Origin: Paulinella micropora
Lineage: Eukaryota > Cercozoa > Imbricatea > Euglyphida
DNA: 64,000 bases
NCBI GenBank assembly: GCA_009731375.1
Contig: BJOX01000116.1
Location: 128,328-192,327, forward strand
Reading direction: 5' to 3'
The notes under the pieces: generated by a model
Told to the model about the DNA's origin: nothing
The model's database searches: none
What the model saw: only the letters and a program-made list of their open reading frames with translations
Program-made: the position numbers and the translations under genes
Shown here: positions 41,292-51,692 of the stretch, one piece after another
Position numbering within the stretch: the first letter of the stretch is position 1
Layout of the letters: each line of letters starts with the position of its first letter

Positions 41292-42779
41292 CTAACTTAT
41301 TGTAATCATATTTGCCTTAACTTGAACCTCTCGCTGAGTGATTGCCACGGTGTAATGGTTGAAGGCAGCATTCGCGGTTGTCGCAATAAACTCCCATCGT
41401 CGCTCAGTATCAAGGCTTAAACCACTGATTTCATTTTGGTCCTTGCTCCACAGCGGGCGGGTATTATCCCAAGTATCAACCCAGAACCAGTTGTATTTAT
41501 ACACATCGTTATTCAACAAGGCCGAACCCTCAATCTTTGGTTTCAGATACATATAGTCTTCTTCATTCGCAGCATCAATGTTGAAATCTTGCTGACGGGC
41601 ACCATCCAGAGTAGTGTAAAAATTGACAACCTTAGCGGCGGCACGGTTATCGTGGTCATAAGCTGTGTTCTTTCTTTCTTCTGTGTTAAAAACAGAGTGA
41701 TAAATCTTCTTTAAACGGCGACCGTGGCCTCTGTCAAATCGCATAATAATATTTTGGGTTGTGCTTACGGGTGTAGTATTTTTGTAAACATAAGGATAAT
41801 CAATATTGAAGCTCATACCTTCGGGGCTGGCAATCTTCTGCTGGATTGATTGAATGACATCAGGGTTCGTTTCAACCGCAAGAAACAAGGCAAGATTGGT
41901 GACATCGGCAGATACAGCCATAGGCATAGTAGCATTTAGTCCAGCAACAAAAGCAGTGCTAATAGCAGTAGCACCACCATTAGTCACTGTATAACCGGTT
42001 CTGTCAGTAGCACTCCACACAATTCGCATAGTCAAAATCTCTGGAAACATAATAGTCTTATCAAGTGCGAAAATAGTATTGAGAATCATACCCAAAGGAA
42101 TTTTAACATTAATAGCCAAAGCGGCATTCGCTCCACTTCCCACAAGATACTTTGCCTCGTTGTAATTAACATTTACGGCGGACAGTGCTCCAACACCAGT
42201 CGTCAAAGCAGCATCATCGTGACGGCGAGCGGCAATCACGGGCTCTCTCAATAGATTCTGAGTTGATGCGGCAACATCGTTATTACCATCAACCGCCGCA
42301 CGAAAGGCAGTTCTAGTTGCTTCAACGGCACTAATGTTAATCAAGCCGTTAGCATTACACTTTTGGAGCATACAGCCATGTCCACTGGCATCACCATGGT
42401 TAGGAAGGTCAAGAAAATCCTTCAAGCTCATTTCTGGTTTCCACAACATCTTAGTCACTTGTCTAAGGTTGTTAACATCACACAGATAAACACCACTGCG
42501 GGTTTGAAGTTGTATCTGGCTAATTTGCGAAAGGCAATCCATAAAAATTCTTGAATAAGTGTTGGCACCAGCCGCTCTCATAGTATAAGTAAAACTCAAA
42601 TAAGACCGAGCGAGATTAAAAGGTCGGCTAATAAGGTCAAAGCTTCGTTCTTGTCCACCAGCAGTGCTGACTTCAAATGTTCCAGAACCCTCACGAGGGG
42701 CCAGCTTATTCAAACGATACGAAGCACTGATGTAGTCAGTCTTGCTGAAATCTAGTTCACCTCCGTGTTGTGTAGGCAT
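41292..42779 (-). CDS. Major capsid protein, double jelly-roll
   Basis: The ATG at 42777-42779 (MPTQHGGELDFSKTDYISAS) gives 495 residues to TAG, fully open. The length, the N-terminal beta-rich part (FDLISRPFNLARSYLSFTY), the central Ala/Asn-rich loop and the late segment NIIMRFDRGHGRRLKKIYHS followed by NTAYDHDN fit the major capsid proteins of Polinton-like viruses and Maverick elements, where trimers form the pseudo-hexagonal capsomers. It sits between the minor capsid protein and the attachment-like protein, as usual in the group. A promoter-like T-rich box lies about 30-60 bases upstream. Confidence 0.75.
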   Translation of the reverse strand: MPTQHGGELDFSKTDYISASYRLNKLAPREGSGTFEVSTAGGQERSFDLISRPFNLARSYLSFTYTMRAAGANTYSRIFMDCLSQISQIQLQTRSGVYLCDVNNLRQVTKMLWKPEMSLKDFLDLPNHGDASGHGCMLQKCNANGLINISAVEATRTAFRAAVDGNNDVAASTQNLLREPVIAARRHDDAALTTGVGALSAVNVNYNEAKYLVGSGANAALAINVKIPLGMILNTIFALDKTIMFPEILTMRIVWSATDRTGYTVTNGGATAISTAFVAGLNATMPMAVSADVTNLALFLAVETNPDVIQSIQQKIASPEGMSFNIDYPYVYKNTTPVSTTQNIIMRFDRGHGRRLKKIYHSVFNTEERKNTAYDHDNRAAAKVVNFYTTLDGARQQDFNIDAANEEDYMYLKPKIEGSALLNNDVYKYNWFWVDTWDNTRPLWSKDQNEISGLSLDTERRWEFIATTANAAFNHYTVAITQREVQVKANMITIS

Positions 42780-42839
42780 TTTTGTGTAAACTTACGATCA
42801 AAGGTTCCTATATTTTAATATGAGAAAAAAATAAAATAA

Positions 42840-43571
42840 TTAATTACCTGGGTTTAGGTTAATGGCTTGGTCGTTTTCGTCAGTCAAGTAAAACCGATAC
42901 ACATTGCTTGAACTCGTAGATAATCTTTTACCGTATTCACTACCTGAACCATCGTAGATAACAGAGCCAAACGGGATTTCATTCGCCGTGTATATTTCTT
43001 GGAGCACGTGGTTATCACCTTCCCCAACGAGGTCGCTTTGTAGATACAATGTTTTTTCACCAGTCAAGATTATGACATTTGGGGACCTAATGGTATTATT
43101 AGCAAAGAAATAAGTAGAGGACCGCTCAAAACCCATAATTTCGTGGATGCGAGTTTCGTCGTCAAATACAAACCGCGGTTGAATGTTAATGGGATTGTTC
43201 GCCACAGTAAATGTTAGCTTGCCGTCTTCGGGGTCGGTGTTTGTGTTGTTGCTTGTTATTGTATATGTATAGTCGTTCGGGCTTTCTGCGGTTAGCACCT
43301 CGGCCAGCTTATTTTTTAAGTTATTCATTGTGTAGTTTCCTTCGGGTATCGTAATGACCGCCTCATTACCATCCTCACTCAGAATAAAAGTGTTTTAAGG
43401 ACTCACAGAGTAATACGACTTCGGCACATAGATATGTAAAATTTTACAGTGTGTCGGGTTGTCTAGCGATTTCAAATCAATGGCGTGAGTGAAATCACTG
43501 TTCGTGCCGTTTATCCTATTTTTGCTATTGACATAGTAAATGTTAGAGCTCCTGCCTCCGCGGTATTCCAT
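42840..43571 (-). CDS. Minor capsid (penton) protein with in-frame TAA
   Basis: The ATG at 43569-43571 (MEYRGGRSSNIYYVNSKNRI) starts a frame with the signature N-I-x-Y-V-N-S-x-x-R-I-x-G-T-x-S-x-F-T of minor capsid proteins in this group. A TAA at 43395-43397 interrupts it, then the same frame continues (NTFILSEDGN) through KTLYLQSDLVGEGDNHVLQE and IPFGSVIYDG to TAA at 42840. The conserved C-terminal YRFYLTDENDQAINLN also fits. The penton protein closes the five-fold vertices. Its start overlaps the protease gene end by 29 bases. The single nonsense codon suggests decay or a base error. Confidence 0.7.
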
Positions 43572-45423
43572 CGCACCTATATAATGAAAAATATATTTTT
43601 GTTTTTATTGCTGAAATGAAGGTATCAAAGCCGTAGCCGTTCTGTGTTTTCAACTCCTCCGCTTCTTTTTCTTTCAAATCAGTCCAACCGCTGGCGAATT
43701 TGAACCTATTACCTTTCGCCCGCTCTAACAAAAACCTAATACTATGCCACCCGCAGGTATCTGTTGTGTCGCTTTGGTTTTTAACCTGATTAACCTTCAT
43801 AAGCAGATATGTGTTCGGTTTACTCTTTTCAATAAGCTGTTTCATTTGGTGTAGAAATAGCTCGGTCGGCTTATACAGTGCGAGAGGGTCGTAGATTTCA
43901 ATAGAGTCGTCTTTAATGGTGTCAATCCAAACAGCAATCCAATGCGAGCCTGGTTGACTAGACTTATCCAAGTTCATAATAAATCCATACTTCTTTCTTT
44001 TTTCTGGTTTCAGTTTGTTTATTTCGTCGCTCGCTACTGTCCCTAAATACCATTCGTGCTTTTTCATAATGTTGTCTATTTCGTCCGTCATTAAACCTCT
44101 GCCTTCCCCCGCTAAGTTCGCGGGTAGCTTTTGTTGCTCTTCTGTTGTCGGTTGTTGCTCTTCTGTTGGTGGTTCGGTGGCTGGCGGTTGTTGTGGTGGT
44201 TGCTCTTCTGTTGGTGGTTCGGTGGCTGGTGGCGGTTGTTGCTCTTCTGCGGGTGGTTGTTGCGGTTGTTGTATCTGGAATTCATTTGAAAGTGCTTTAT
44301 ATGTGTTGGGGTCGGCATACATTTTGTTTATTAGTGTATTTACTAATTCTTTTTTCTTTGATTTGGTCTTCCATTCACTTCGTTTCAAATGCTTTTTTAT
44401 CATCATCTTAGTTAATATTTTTTTAATGATGTCTTCCAATTTTTTAGCACCAGTTCCGCCCTGTGCGGTTAGACCTATTAAAGCATTTTCCAATTCTTCA
44501 AGTGTCATACCAGCTGTTATATTAAGTTCGCCCTGTCTAACAGCTATGATTTCTTGAATATAACCTTTGGCCGTTCTGCCTTCGGCATCTTTGTTTCCGT
44601 GTTTGCTCCCCCTCGTTTTCCACCCTAGTTTTTTCGCTAAACTATTTACACTAATCTGTCTTTTCTTACCACCACTAGCAAATAGTGTTTGAGCTCTTTC
44701 TAGATTTGCTATAAATGCTTTTCTGTCCGATTCCTCCGCTTTCTGTTCTGCTTCCATTGCTTGCTGTCTTAAATCGTATTGTCGTTGTTTCGCTTCATCA
44801 TTCCTTCTTTTGATTTCCTCCGCAAATGCTATGGCTTCTTCTTCGGACAAAACATACTGTCTTCCTTTTCTTTCCCTTTGTTTTCTTTCACTTCTTTTTA
44901 ATTCGCCTTTTGTTTCATTCAATGCTCTTGCTCTTTCAACCAAAGCATCGTTAATCGCATTTTGTCTTTTCATTTCTCCGTCAATATTAGCCAATCTTTG
45001 AGCTTGTGCTGTTTCGGTCTGTATGAGTGCGAGTTGATTTCTTTTCGTTTCTGCTTCTCGCTCTTCTATTTTCTTTTGTTGTTCTTTTGCTTCTTTGTCT
45101 TTCTTTTCTAGCTCGTGTATTTGCTCATACTTTTCCAGTTTGAGTTTATCTAGTTGATTATTTACCTGATTGCGGTTCTCGTGTTCAAGACGGTTGAATT
45201 CGGACTTAATTACTTTCTCGCGGGCTTTACTCCGCCGTTTGGGTTTGTTCATATATTTCAGAAACAGTTCAACGATTTGAAGTGTTGAAAGGTCATTCGT
45301 TTTCTCGCCAAAGTTGAGATATGCTCGTTTGCCTTTCACTTTAATATACGGTTTGCCATCTTTGGTTCTGTATATCCTCGGCGGTCGTTGTTTTCGCACA
45401 CCTCCTCTTCTTAATTTTTTCAT
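43543..45423 (-). CDS. Adenain-like (Ulp1-type) maturation protease
   Basis: The ATG at 45421-45423 gives 626 residues, fully open. The N-terminus has the basic motif RIYRTKDGKPYIKVKGKRAY, followed by a long charged coiled coil (about residues 60-240) and a helical domain with a Gln/Pro-rich linker (about 375-430). The C-terminal cysteine protease has His in QPGSHWIAVWID, Asp in IEIYDPL, Gln in MKVNQVKNQ and Cys in DTCGWHS, the order of the adenovirus-type catalytic set. It would process capsid precursors in the assembling particle. The long N-terminal extension is typical of protist Polinton-like viruses rather than animal ones. Confidence 0.8.
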   Translation of the reverse strand: MKKLRRGGVRKQRPPRIYRTKDGKPYIKVKGKRAYLNFGEKTNDLSTLQIVELFLKYMNKPKRRSKAREKVIKSEFNRLEHENRNQVNNQLDKLKLEKYEQIHELEKKDKEAKEQQKKIEEREAETKRNQLALIQTETAQAQRLANIDGEMKRQNAINDALVERARALNETKGELKRSERKQRERKGRQYVLSEEEAIAFAEEIKRRNDEAKQRQYDLRQQAMEAEQKAEESDRKAFIANLERAQTLFASGGKKRQISVNSLAKKLGWKTRGSKHGNKDAEGRTAKGYIQEIIAVRQGELNITAGMTLEELENALIGLTAQGGTGAKKLEDIIKKILTKMMIKKHLKRSEWKTKSKKKELVNTLINKMYADPNTYKALSNEFQIQQPQQPPAEEQQPPPATEPPTEEQPPQQPPATEPPTEEQQPTTEEQQKLPANLAGEGRGLMTDEIDNIMKKHEWYLGTVASDEINKLKPEKRKKYGFIMNLDKSSQPGSHWIAVWIDTIKDDSIEIYDPLALYKPTELFLHQMKQLIEKSKPNTYLLMKVNQVKNQSDTTDTCGWHSIRFLLERAKGNRFKFASGWTDLKEKEAEELKTQNGYGFDTFISAIKTKIYFSLYRCDGIPRRQEL

Positions 45424-45426
45424 ATG

Positions 45427-45450
45427 TATATTGTTAGAAAAAAAATTAAT
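45427..45450 (-). promoter_or_regulatory. Virion-gene promoter-like box of the protease gene
   Basis: On the minus strand AATTTTTTTTCTAACAATAT precedes the ATG at 45423. It contains TCTA in an AT-rich setting, like the late promoter described for the giant virus CroV and its virophage mavirus. That comparison is from memory and only suggestive. Confidence 0.6.
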
Positions 45451-45480
45451 ATAAGATTTACATTTGAACCTACCGCGGGG

Positions 45481-45792
45481 TTACCGAAATTTAACGGCTC
45501 CTCCTCGTTGCTTGCCGTAGCCTTGCTTCATCGCAGCCTTCGCTACACGGTCCGCATAAGGCACTCCGACATCGCTCAGAAAAGTAGCACCCCTTGAAAT
45601 CAATTGATTCTTCTTGATAAATCTATTAGCATCCAATATGGCTTGTCCGACTTTCTTCCAGTTGACTTTGCCTCCTGCTTGTTTCTTTTTTGATTTTCTT
45701 TTCCCTCCTGCTTGTGGCATTTTGACTGGGCTTGGATTGTATCCGATATTGTATCCTGCTGGTTGTGAAATAATCACTGGTGATGTTGGCAT
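45481..45792 (-). CDS. Small basic core-like protein
   Basis: 103 residues from ATG at 45790-45792: a Pro/Gly N-terminus (MPTSPVIISQPAGYNIGYNP), a Lys/Gly-rich centre (GGKRKSKKKQAGGK), a helix ANRFIKKNQLISRGATFL and a Gly/Arg tail. It resembles small DNA-condensing or membrane-lytic core proteins of the adenovirus pVI/pX type in position and composition. The function is inferred. A T-rich box precedes it. Confidence 0.55.
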   Translation of the reverse strand: MPTSPVIISQPAGYNIGYNPSPVKMPQAGGKRKSKKKQAGGKVNWKKVGQAILDANRFIKKNQLISRGATFLSDVGVPYADRVAKAAMKQGYGKQRGGAVKFR

Positions 45793-45825
45793 CTATATAA
45801 TGTGTGAAAAAAATAAATAATAAAA

Positions 45826-46654
45826 TTAAGTAAAACGAATATTGAAGTTCTTTCGTAATTCGTCAGAGACCGCATCCACATACAAAAAGTTAAATCTTTC
45901 TTTCGTCGCCTCGTGATATTTTTCAATGAAGTAGTCTAGGTCGTATCCGAGGTCGAGATGTTTATACACGAGTTCAATTTTATCCTGAGACTGTCCTGGA
46001 AAAATGAGTAGGTAGTCTAGCTGTTTGATTGCCTCAGGCTTCAAATCGTTCAAATACTGCGAGCTCATAATCACCTTTGACTTGTAGTGTCTATTTTTTT
46101 TTAAGTAGGTCGCTTACTGATTTATCTCTGAGCCCGCTACCCAAATCATCTAACACGAAAACAACTTCTGGTGTGATGTATTTGCTCGGTCTCTCCACCT
46201 TTTCGCCTTCCTCCTTTTTCTTTTTGTCCTCTTTTCCAAAATAAAGAAACTTCGGCTTTTCTACTTCCTCTTTACCGTCTTGAATGATTTCGCCTTCTTC
46301 TTGCTCTTCGTCTGGCTTATTGAGCTTGTCCAACTCGTAATCAATCACACTGTATCCGTCCGTTTTCAAATATGTGTATATAGCCATCGGGTTTCCCTTC
46401 TTCTTGAAGTGCTTAACCATTTCTTTGTAGATGTGGTCCTTGTGTATTGTGCTGGCGATAATAACAATACGGGTCTTTTTGTCGGTAGTTCGTTTCAGGA
46501 TTTCGAACAGTGCTGTCGTCTTGCCACTCTTCTTGCGAGCGAGAAGAAAAATATTGGCATACGGTTCATCAAATAACTTATATCCTTTTGCCAACTTGTC
46601 TCCATCTCCGTTTTGTCTGACTGGTTTCACCTTTACATTATTGATTTTCTCCAT
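45826..46654 (-). CDS. FtsK/HerA-type genome packaging ATPase, homopolymer frameshift
   Basis: The ATG at 46652-46654 opens a frame with Walker A RKKSGKT (in LLARKKSGKTTALFEIL) near residue 40 and Walker B VVFVLDDLGS near residue 170. The frame ends at a run of lysine codons (T run at 46094-46102). The next frame continues at once with KVIMSSQYLNDLKPEA, the conserved sensor-like motif (S-Q/S-Q-x-x-x-D-L), to TAA at 45826-45828. One missing or extra base in the homopolymer explains the break. The protein pumps DNA into the preformed capsid. An acidic insertion (about residues 115-150) is unusual in length. Confidence 0.75.
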
Positions 46655-46668
46655 CGTTTATATAAATA

Positions 46669-47031
46669 TTAACCCAAAAATTCTAAACAAATAACAATTC
46701 TTCCAGCTAGTTGGTCGGTCTCAATATTTCCGCTGTCTGTTTTAAGCACCCTAAACGAATACTGGCCATCGGTCCAATTAATAATTCCCAAATTGTAGCT
46801 TAGATTTGAAATGTTTGCGGTGTTGCTATCGGCGAATGTGCCAATAATTCCAATGCGGTCCATATGAAGGATTTTTGTTTTCGTCTCGGTCATATTATTC
46901 ATATAATGGATAAACTTAACATTCATCCTGGTTGGTGTAAAGTTCATTTGAATGTTTTTGTCAAATGTCTTGCTACCGCCAACAAAATCATTACTCAGAA
47001 AAATAATCTTTTGGTATTTATAGTCCGCCAT
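46669..47031 (-). CDS. Small beta-rich virion protein
   Basis: 120 residues (MADYKYQKIIFLSNDFVGGS ... IVICLEFLG), fully open, ending 14 bases before the ATPase start. Alternating hydrophobic strands suggest a compact beta fold. Its position next to the ATPase and membrane protein suggests a particle component. Not recognised. Confidence 0.5.
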   Translation of the reverse strand: MADYKYQKIIFLSNDFVGGSKTFDKNIQMNFTPTRMNVKFIHYMNNMTETKTKILHMDRIGIIGTFADSNTANISNLSYNLGIINWTDGQYSFRVLKTDSGNIETDQLAGRIVICLEFLG

Positions 47032-47284
47032 TTGCGATGCCCTCTATATTACTGCTTATAAACTTTTTATTAATTAATATTTCTGCTCGGACCGCTTGTG
47101 ATTTCTATTCACGGGTCAGTGATAAAAAAATGAAAGTTGTGTGTGGTGTATTCAAAAAGGAATAGAAACCAAATTTAAATGTGTGTATAAGCCGATGAGT
47201 GATTGGTGTGTTAGTTTTGATGAAGCTATTCCGATAATCTGTGCTGGTGATGCTTCTTGGTATAAAACTCAACTATATGAATGT

Positions 47285-47656
47285 TCATTTCTTACTTGAA
47301 GATGGAGAAGGAAGGCATATTCCAATCAATAGTGTTAAAATACCGACGTACGTGTTGGCCGTCTCACACGGAATGTTCTTTTCAGATAACCTCACGATAC
47401 AAAGGGTTATAATCGCGATAATGATAGCCATTTGAAATAAGTATTTGATAAGTCTGCTGTCAGTTTTTCGCTTCGTCATACAACAGTCCCAGTTGTCTTC
47501 GTATTCGTGGTCTAATTTTTTTTCTTCCTGCTTAATTTGGACGTCTAGCACGCGGTTCTTCAACTCGGGTGTCAGTTCGCCGCCATCTACTTCTATGACG
47601 GGTGCTGGATGTAGTCTAGGGGGCATTGGGTGTAAGTGCTTTTTTTCAAAAACCAC
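47285..47656 (-). CDS. Small membrane protein of the virion block
   Basis: 123 residues with an acidic, helical N-terminal half (VIEVDGGELTPELKNRVLDV), one transmembrane helix (LFQMAIIIAIITLCIVRL) and a second hydrophobic segment (NTYVGILTLLIGICLPSPSS). The C-terminal N-T-Y-x-G-x-L-T-L-x-I-G-I motif recurs in small membrane proteins of protist DNA viruses. It could sit in an internal membrane or in the host membrane during assembly. Between it and the next gene (47032-47284) there is no supported gene. Confidence 0.55.
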   Translation of the reverse strand: MVFEKKHLHPMPPRLHPAPVIEVDGGELTPELKNRVLDVQIKQEEKKLDHEYEDNWDCCMTKRKTDSRLIKYLFQMAIIIAIITLCIVRLSEKNIPCETANTYVGILTLLIGICLPSPSSSKK

Positions 47657-47777
47657 TTACGATCTCAAAAACTATATTGGGAGTACGGAGGAAATACGAC
47701 TGCTCGGATTTCTGCTAGTTGGTTTGCTTGGTCTTGTAATATATTAAGTAAAGTTTTATTTTCTTTTTCTAATTTAA

Positions 47778-50700
47778 TCATTTTTCAGCCAAATGTTGAA
47801 AAGAACTGACTAATATTGGAATGAAGTCCGTATATGTTATGCCTTCAAGGTAGCCGTCTCCGTCATCCGCTTTCATTCCGCTTTCGGATACAAATTCTGG
47901 AAATACTTTTTTGACTTCGTCCGCGATAAATCCGTGGTTCTTTTTTTCTTTCTTCTCGTCTGATTTCCAATAATATGAACAACAATTTATTTTCATTAGT
48001 TTCTCGCAACAATCCCCACAGTCTAATGTTTTAATATCTGATTTTATTCGCCTGTCCGATGAGTTTGTCCAAGCACCATTCAGAGGAATATAATTATAAC
48101 TACCAGAAGGCTCACTTGACGAGTTTGAAGTAGTCCAAGCGTGAAGCAAACCAGTTGCTGAAACAATTACACCATAATTAGTATATCCTCCCGATTTAAA
48201 AAATAGCTGAGCATCGTTAGTAGCGGCGGGTCTTTTTTTTAATGTTAAAGAACCACTGGATGCTGTTGGGATGACTACCTCTCCCGACGTATTAATGTTC
48301 ATCGCCTCAGTCCAAGTTATATTATTTCCCGCTGTTGTTCCAGTATTATAATAAAAAGCAAGTTTGTTTGAGATTTTGTATATTTGAAAGTTTGAGCCAG
48401 AATTACTTGATTTCCAGTTTGAGCCGTCATAATAAGTATCAAAATTTAAGGCTATATTGTCGTGTGCCCAGTTCAATAATTGAAATGTTGGATAAGCATC
48501 CGCCGTTGTTATTGCTTGTAAGTGTGCCCCTCCGATATTATTTGCCGTTCCATATAATTCTAAACCACCTGTCGCCCCTGTGCCTTTCGTTGTATTGCCT
48601 ATGATTATTGGTTTGCCTGATGCTGTTGTTATTTTGTCGCTTGTTGTTAATGTTGTTGTTGATATTCCCGCATTTGCTGTTAGCACCCCCGCATTGCTTA
48701 TGTTCATTGTCTCAGACCAGGTTATGTTGCTTCCCGCCGCTATTCCTGATTTGTAATAAAAAGCGAGTTTACCAGCTCCTTTCACGATTAGAAAGTTTGA
48801 ACCGCTATTGCTTGATTTCCAGTTCGTGCCATCAAAATAAGAATCAAAGGCAATGTTTATGTTGTCGTGTGCTACATTCAATTGTTGGAAAATGGGATAA
48901 GCATCGGTCGCAGTAAATGCTTGTATGTGTGGGCCTTGTAAAGTTGTTGTGCCATCTACTGCCGCGGGGCCGTGTAATTCTAAACCCCCAGTTGCTCCTA
49001 TTCCTTTTGTTGTATTGCCTATGATTATCGGTTTGGTTGATGCTGTTGTTATTTTGTCGCTTGTTGCTAATGTTGTTGTTGATATTCCCGCATTTGCCGT
49101 TATTAATCCCGCATTGCTTATGTTCATTGCCTCAGACCAGGTTATAGCATTCCCGACCGCTATTCCTGATTTATAGCCAAAAGAGAGTGTATTACTTATT
49201 TTTGCTATTCTAAAATTCGCATTCGCATAACTTGATTTCCATCCCGCATTATCTAAATAAGCATCAAAAGCAATATTTATGTTATTATGTCCTAAATTGG
49301 CTATCGCAAATACGGGATATGTATCTTCTGTTGTAATCACTTGTATGTATATGTGCCCCAGTAGTAAAATCACCAAAATCGCCATACACTTCTAATCCAG
49401 CCGTCGGACCTATCCCTTTTGTCGCACTACCTATGATTATCGGTTCGCCTGATGCTGTCGTTATTTTGGTGCTCGCGGTTATTGTTGTTCCTGTTATTGT
49501 AGTCCCCGCTATCGCTCCGCCACTTGTTATGTTGTTTGAATTCATATCCAAAGCACCATAAAATCGCATACCACCCGCATTATTAAAACGGACAATATCA
49601 GATGAAGCAGATTTATCATCCAAGAGTTTTGAAATATAAAGACCCGCTCCTTTTACCACATCAAATGCTACATTGGTGAATAAGTATCCTCTTTGGTTCG
49701 CGGTTCCGCTTGAAGCAGTATTTAAAGTATATAAGAAAGATTGATAATCGCCAGATGTCTGTGAAAAGAATATATCTCCTCCATTTTGGTTTAATATACG
49801 TGCCCCATTATATGTAATATTTCCGCCATTAATGATATCCACATTATTAAAATCTGCTTGGTTCAACAAAGTAAGCCCACGTATATCATTTCTCGTTCCA
49901 TTAAATATTTTAATTCCCGTTATTGTTTGGTCTCCTGTTAGTTTTACATTTTGCCCGTCCAATGTATCTACATAACTTTTATTTGCTCCATCGGCCGCTA
50001 ATGTCGGAGTTCCAAGGTTGGCTATTTTGCTACTATTACAATCCAGCCCCGAAGCATTTACCCAACCGACTATCGCTCCATCAATAATGAAACTTATTTT
50101 TTTTCGCATTTATTTCAAAGTTATAATTCACACCCGTGCCCATATCAAGGCATCCGATAGTTCCTATATTGGCTGTGGAGTTAAAAACCACGAATACCCC
50201 CTTCGTCGTCGCATTCGTTGAATTTCCAGTTATTTCAAGACCACTACTATATGTCTTAATTCCTGCTATGGATTGGTTTCCTGTTAGTTTCACATTTTGC
50301 CCGTCTTTTGTATCTACATAATTTTTGGTCGCCCCGTCTGTTGAAGCGGAAGGGTCTGCCAAGTTTGTTATTTTTTTGTTGTTCAAAGATAGTGTAGTGC
50401 CAGATGCGGTCGCTATTACATTATCACCAGAATATAACTCAACATACGACCCAGTTATTTGTATCGGATACCAAGTCGCTGTTGCTGTTTTTTGTGCTGC
50501 AATTACTCCTATTTTTGTGTCAAAGGCTATGCCAATCCCATCAAAAGAAGCAGGATTGGCTGACCCGCTTACTTCTAAAACTGATGTAAATTTTTTATTT
50601 CCAGCTATGGTTTGGTCTCCCGTTAATTTAACAGCCGAAGTGTCAAGGGCTGAAACATCAATGCCATCAACCAAATTCACATTCGTTATACTTTTAGTTC

Positions 50701-51630
50701 CCATATTTATGTCGCCTGTCATCGTCCCACCCGTTAAAGCAAGATAAGTTAATGACCCAGTAGCATTCACCCAGTTTGTGCCGTTGTATGATAGTAATTG
50801 TCTGTTTGCGGGTGTTGTTATTATTACATCACTTAAAGCATCTATTGATTTAGTTGCTAGCCGTGTGTCAAAGTCAGTATTAGCCCTCGCGGTGGTGTAA
50901 TATAAGTTAGTGTGCCTTCTGCTAAGTTGGTTGTGCTCTTGGTTGCCAGTCTAGTATCAAAGTCTGTATTAGCTCTCGCGGTGGTGTAGTATAAATTGGT
51001 TCCTTCTGCTAGGTTAGTGGTTGATTTAGTCGCTAATTGAGTGTCAAATCTCGCATTAGTATAATATAAGTTTGTTCCTTCTGCTAAGTTAGTGGTTGAT
51101 TTAGTTGCTAGCCTTGTATCAAAGTCTGTATTAGCTCTCGCGGTGGTGTAATATAAATTGGTTCCCTCTGCTAAGTTGGTGGTGCTCTTGGTTGCCAGTC
51201 TCGCATCAAAGTCTGTATTTGCTCTTGCTGTCGTATAGTATAGATTAGTTCCTTCTTTTAAGTCTGCGGTTGTTTTCAATAAAAGCCTAGTATCAAAGTC
51301 TGTATTTGCCCTCGCTGTGGTATAGTATAAATTGGTGCCTTCGGCTAAGTTAGTTGTTGATTTAGTAGCTAGTCGTGTGTCAAACCTTCCATCAGTAAAG
51401 TATAGATTTGTGCCTTCTTTTATGTCCGTTGTGCTTTTGGTAGCCAGTCGTGTGTCAAATCGGCCGTTGGTAAAATAAAGATTTACGGGGTCGGCATCTT
51501 CTGGCACCCTATCAGTGTTTAAGCCAATAATATTAGTGTTCGTTAAATCAAGGTTGGCTATATTTAGAGAGTCCACCGCAATTTCCTGTAATCCTAAGAG
51601 CGATTTGAATGAAGAACCTGACATATTCAT
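47778..51630 (-). CDS. Very long fibre protein with S74 intramolecular chaperone domain, frameshifted
   Basis: Four consecutive frames (51630-50857, 50770-50081, 50109-49285, 49385-47778) read one continuous fibre of about 1,280 residues. The N-terminal part has at least six repeats of about 29 residues (KSTTNLAEGTNLYYTTARAN). The middle has beta-helix-like repeats (LTGDQTIAGNKKF; ITTASGEPIIIGSATKG). The C-terminal domain has SSDRRIKSDIKTL with the Ser-Asp-x-x-x-Lys dyad of peptidase S74, then NHGFIADEVKKVFPEFV. S74 domains fold trimeric fibres and cut themselves off. The protein likely binds the host surface. The shifts at about 50870, 50100 and 49300 may be errors or decay. Confidence 0.75.
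50860..51500. repeat. In-frame tandem repeats of the fibre
   Basis: Copies of about 75-90 bases encode variations of ATKSTTNLAEGTNLYYTTAR. Neighbouring copies are nearly identical at the DNA level, consistent with recent expansion or gene conversion, which can change fibre length. Confidence 0.8.
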
Positions 51631-51692
51631 ATATATTTTGGATAATAATTAATCCGATTAAAAATTATTTTTGGTTAGATATAAAACCAAGA

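Noticed and set aside
47110-47300. A short Cys/Trp-containing plus-strand frame between two virion genes
   Set aside because: No ATG, about 55 codons, and no motif; probably chance.
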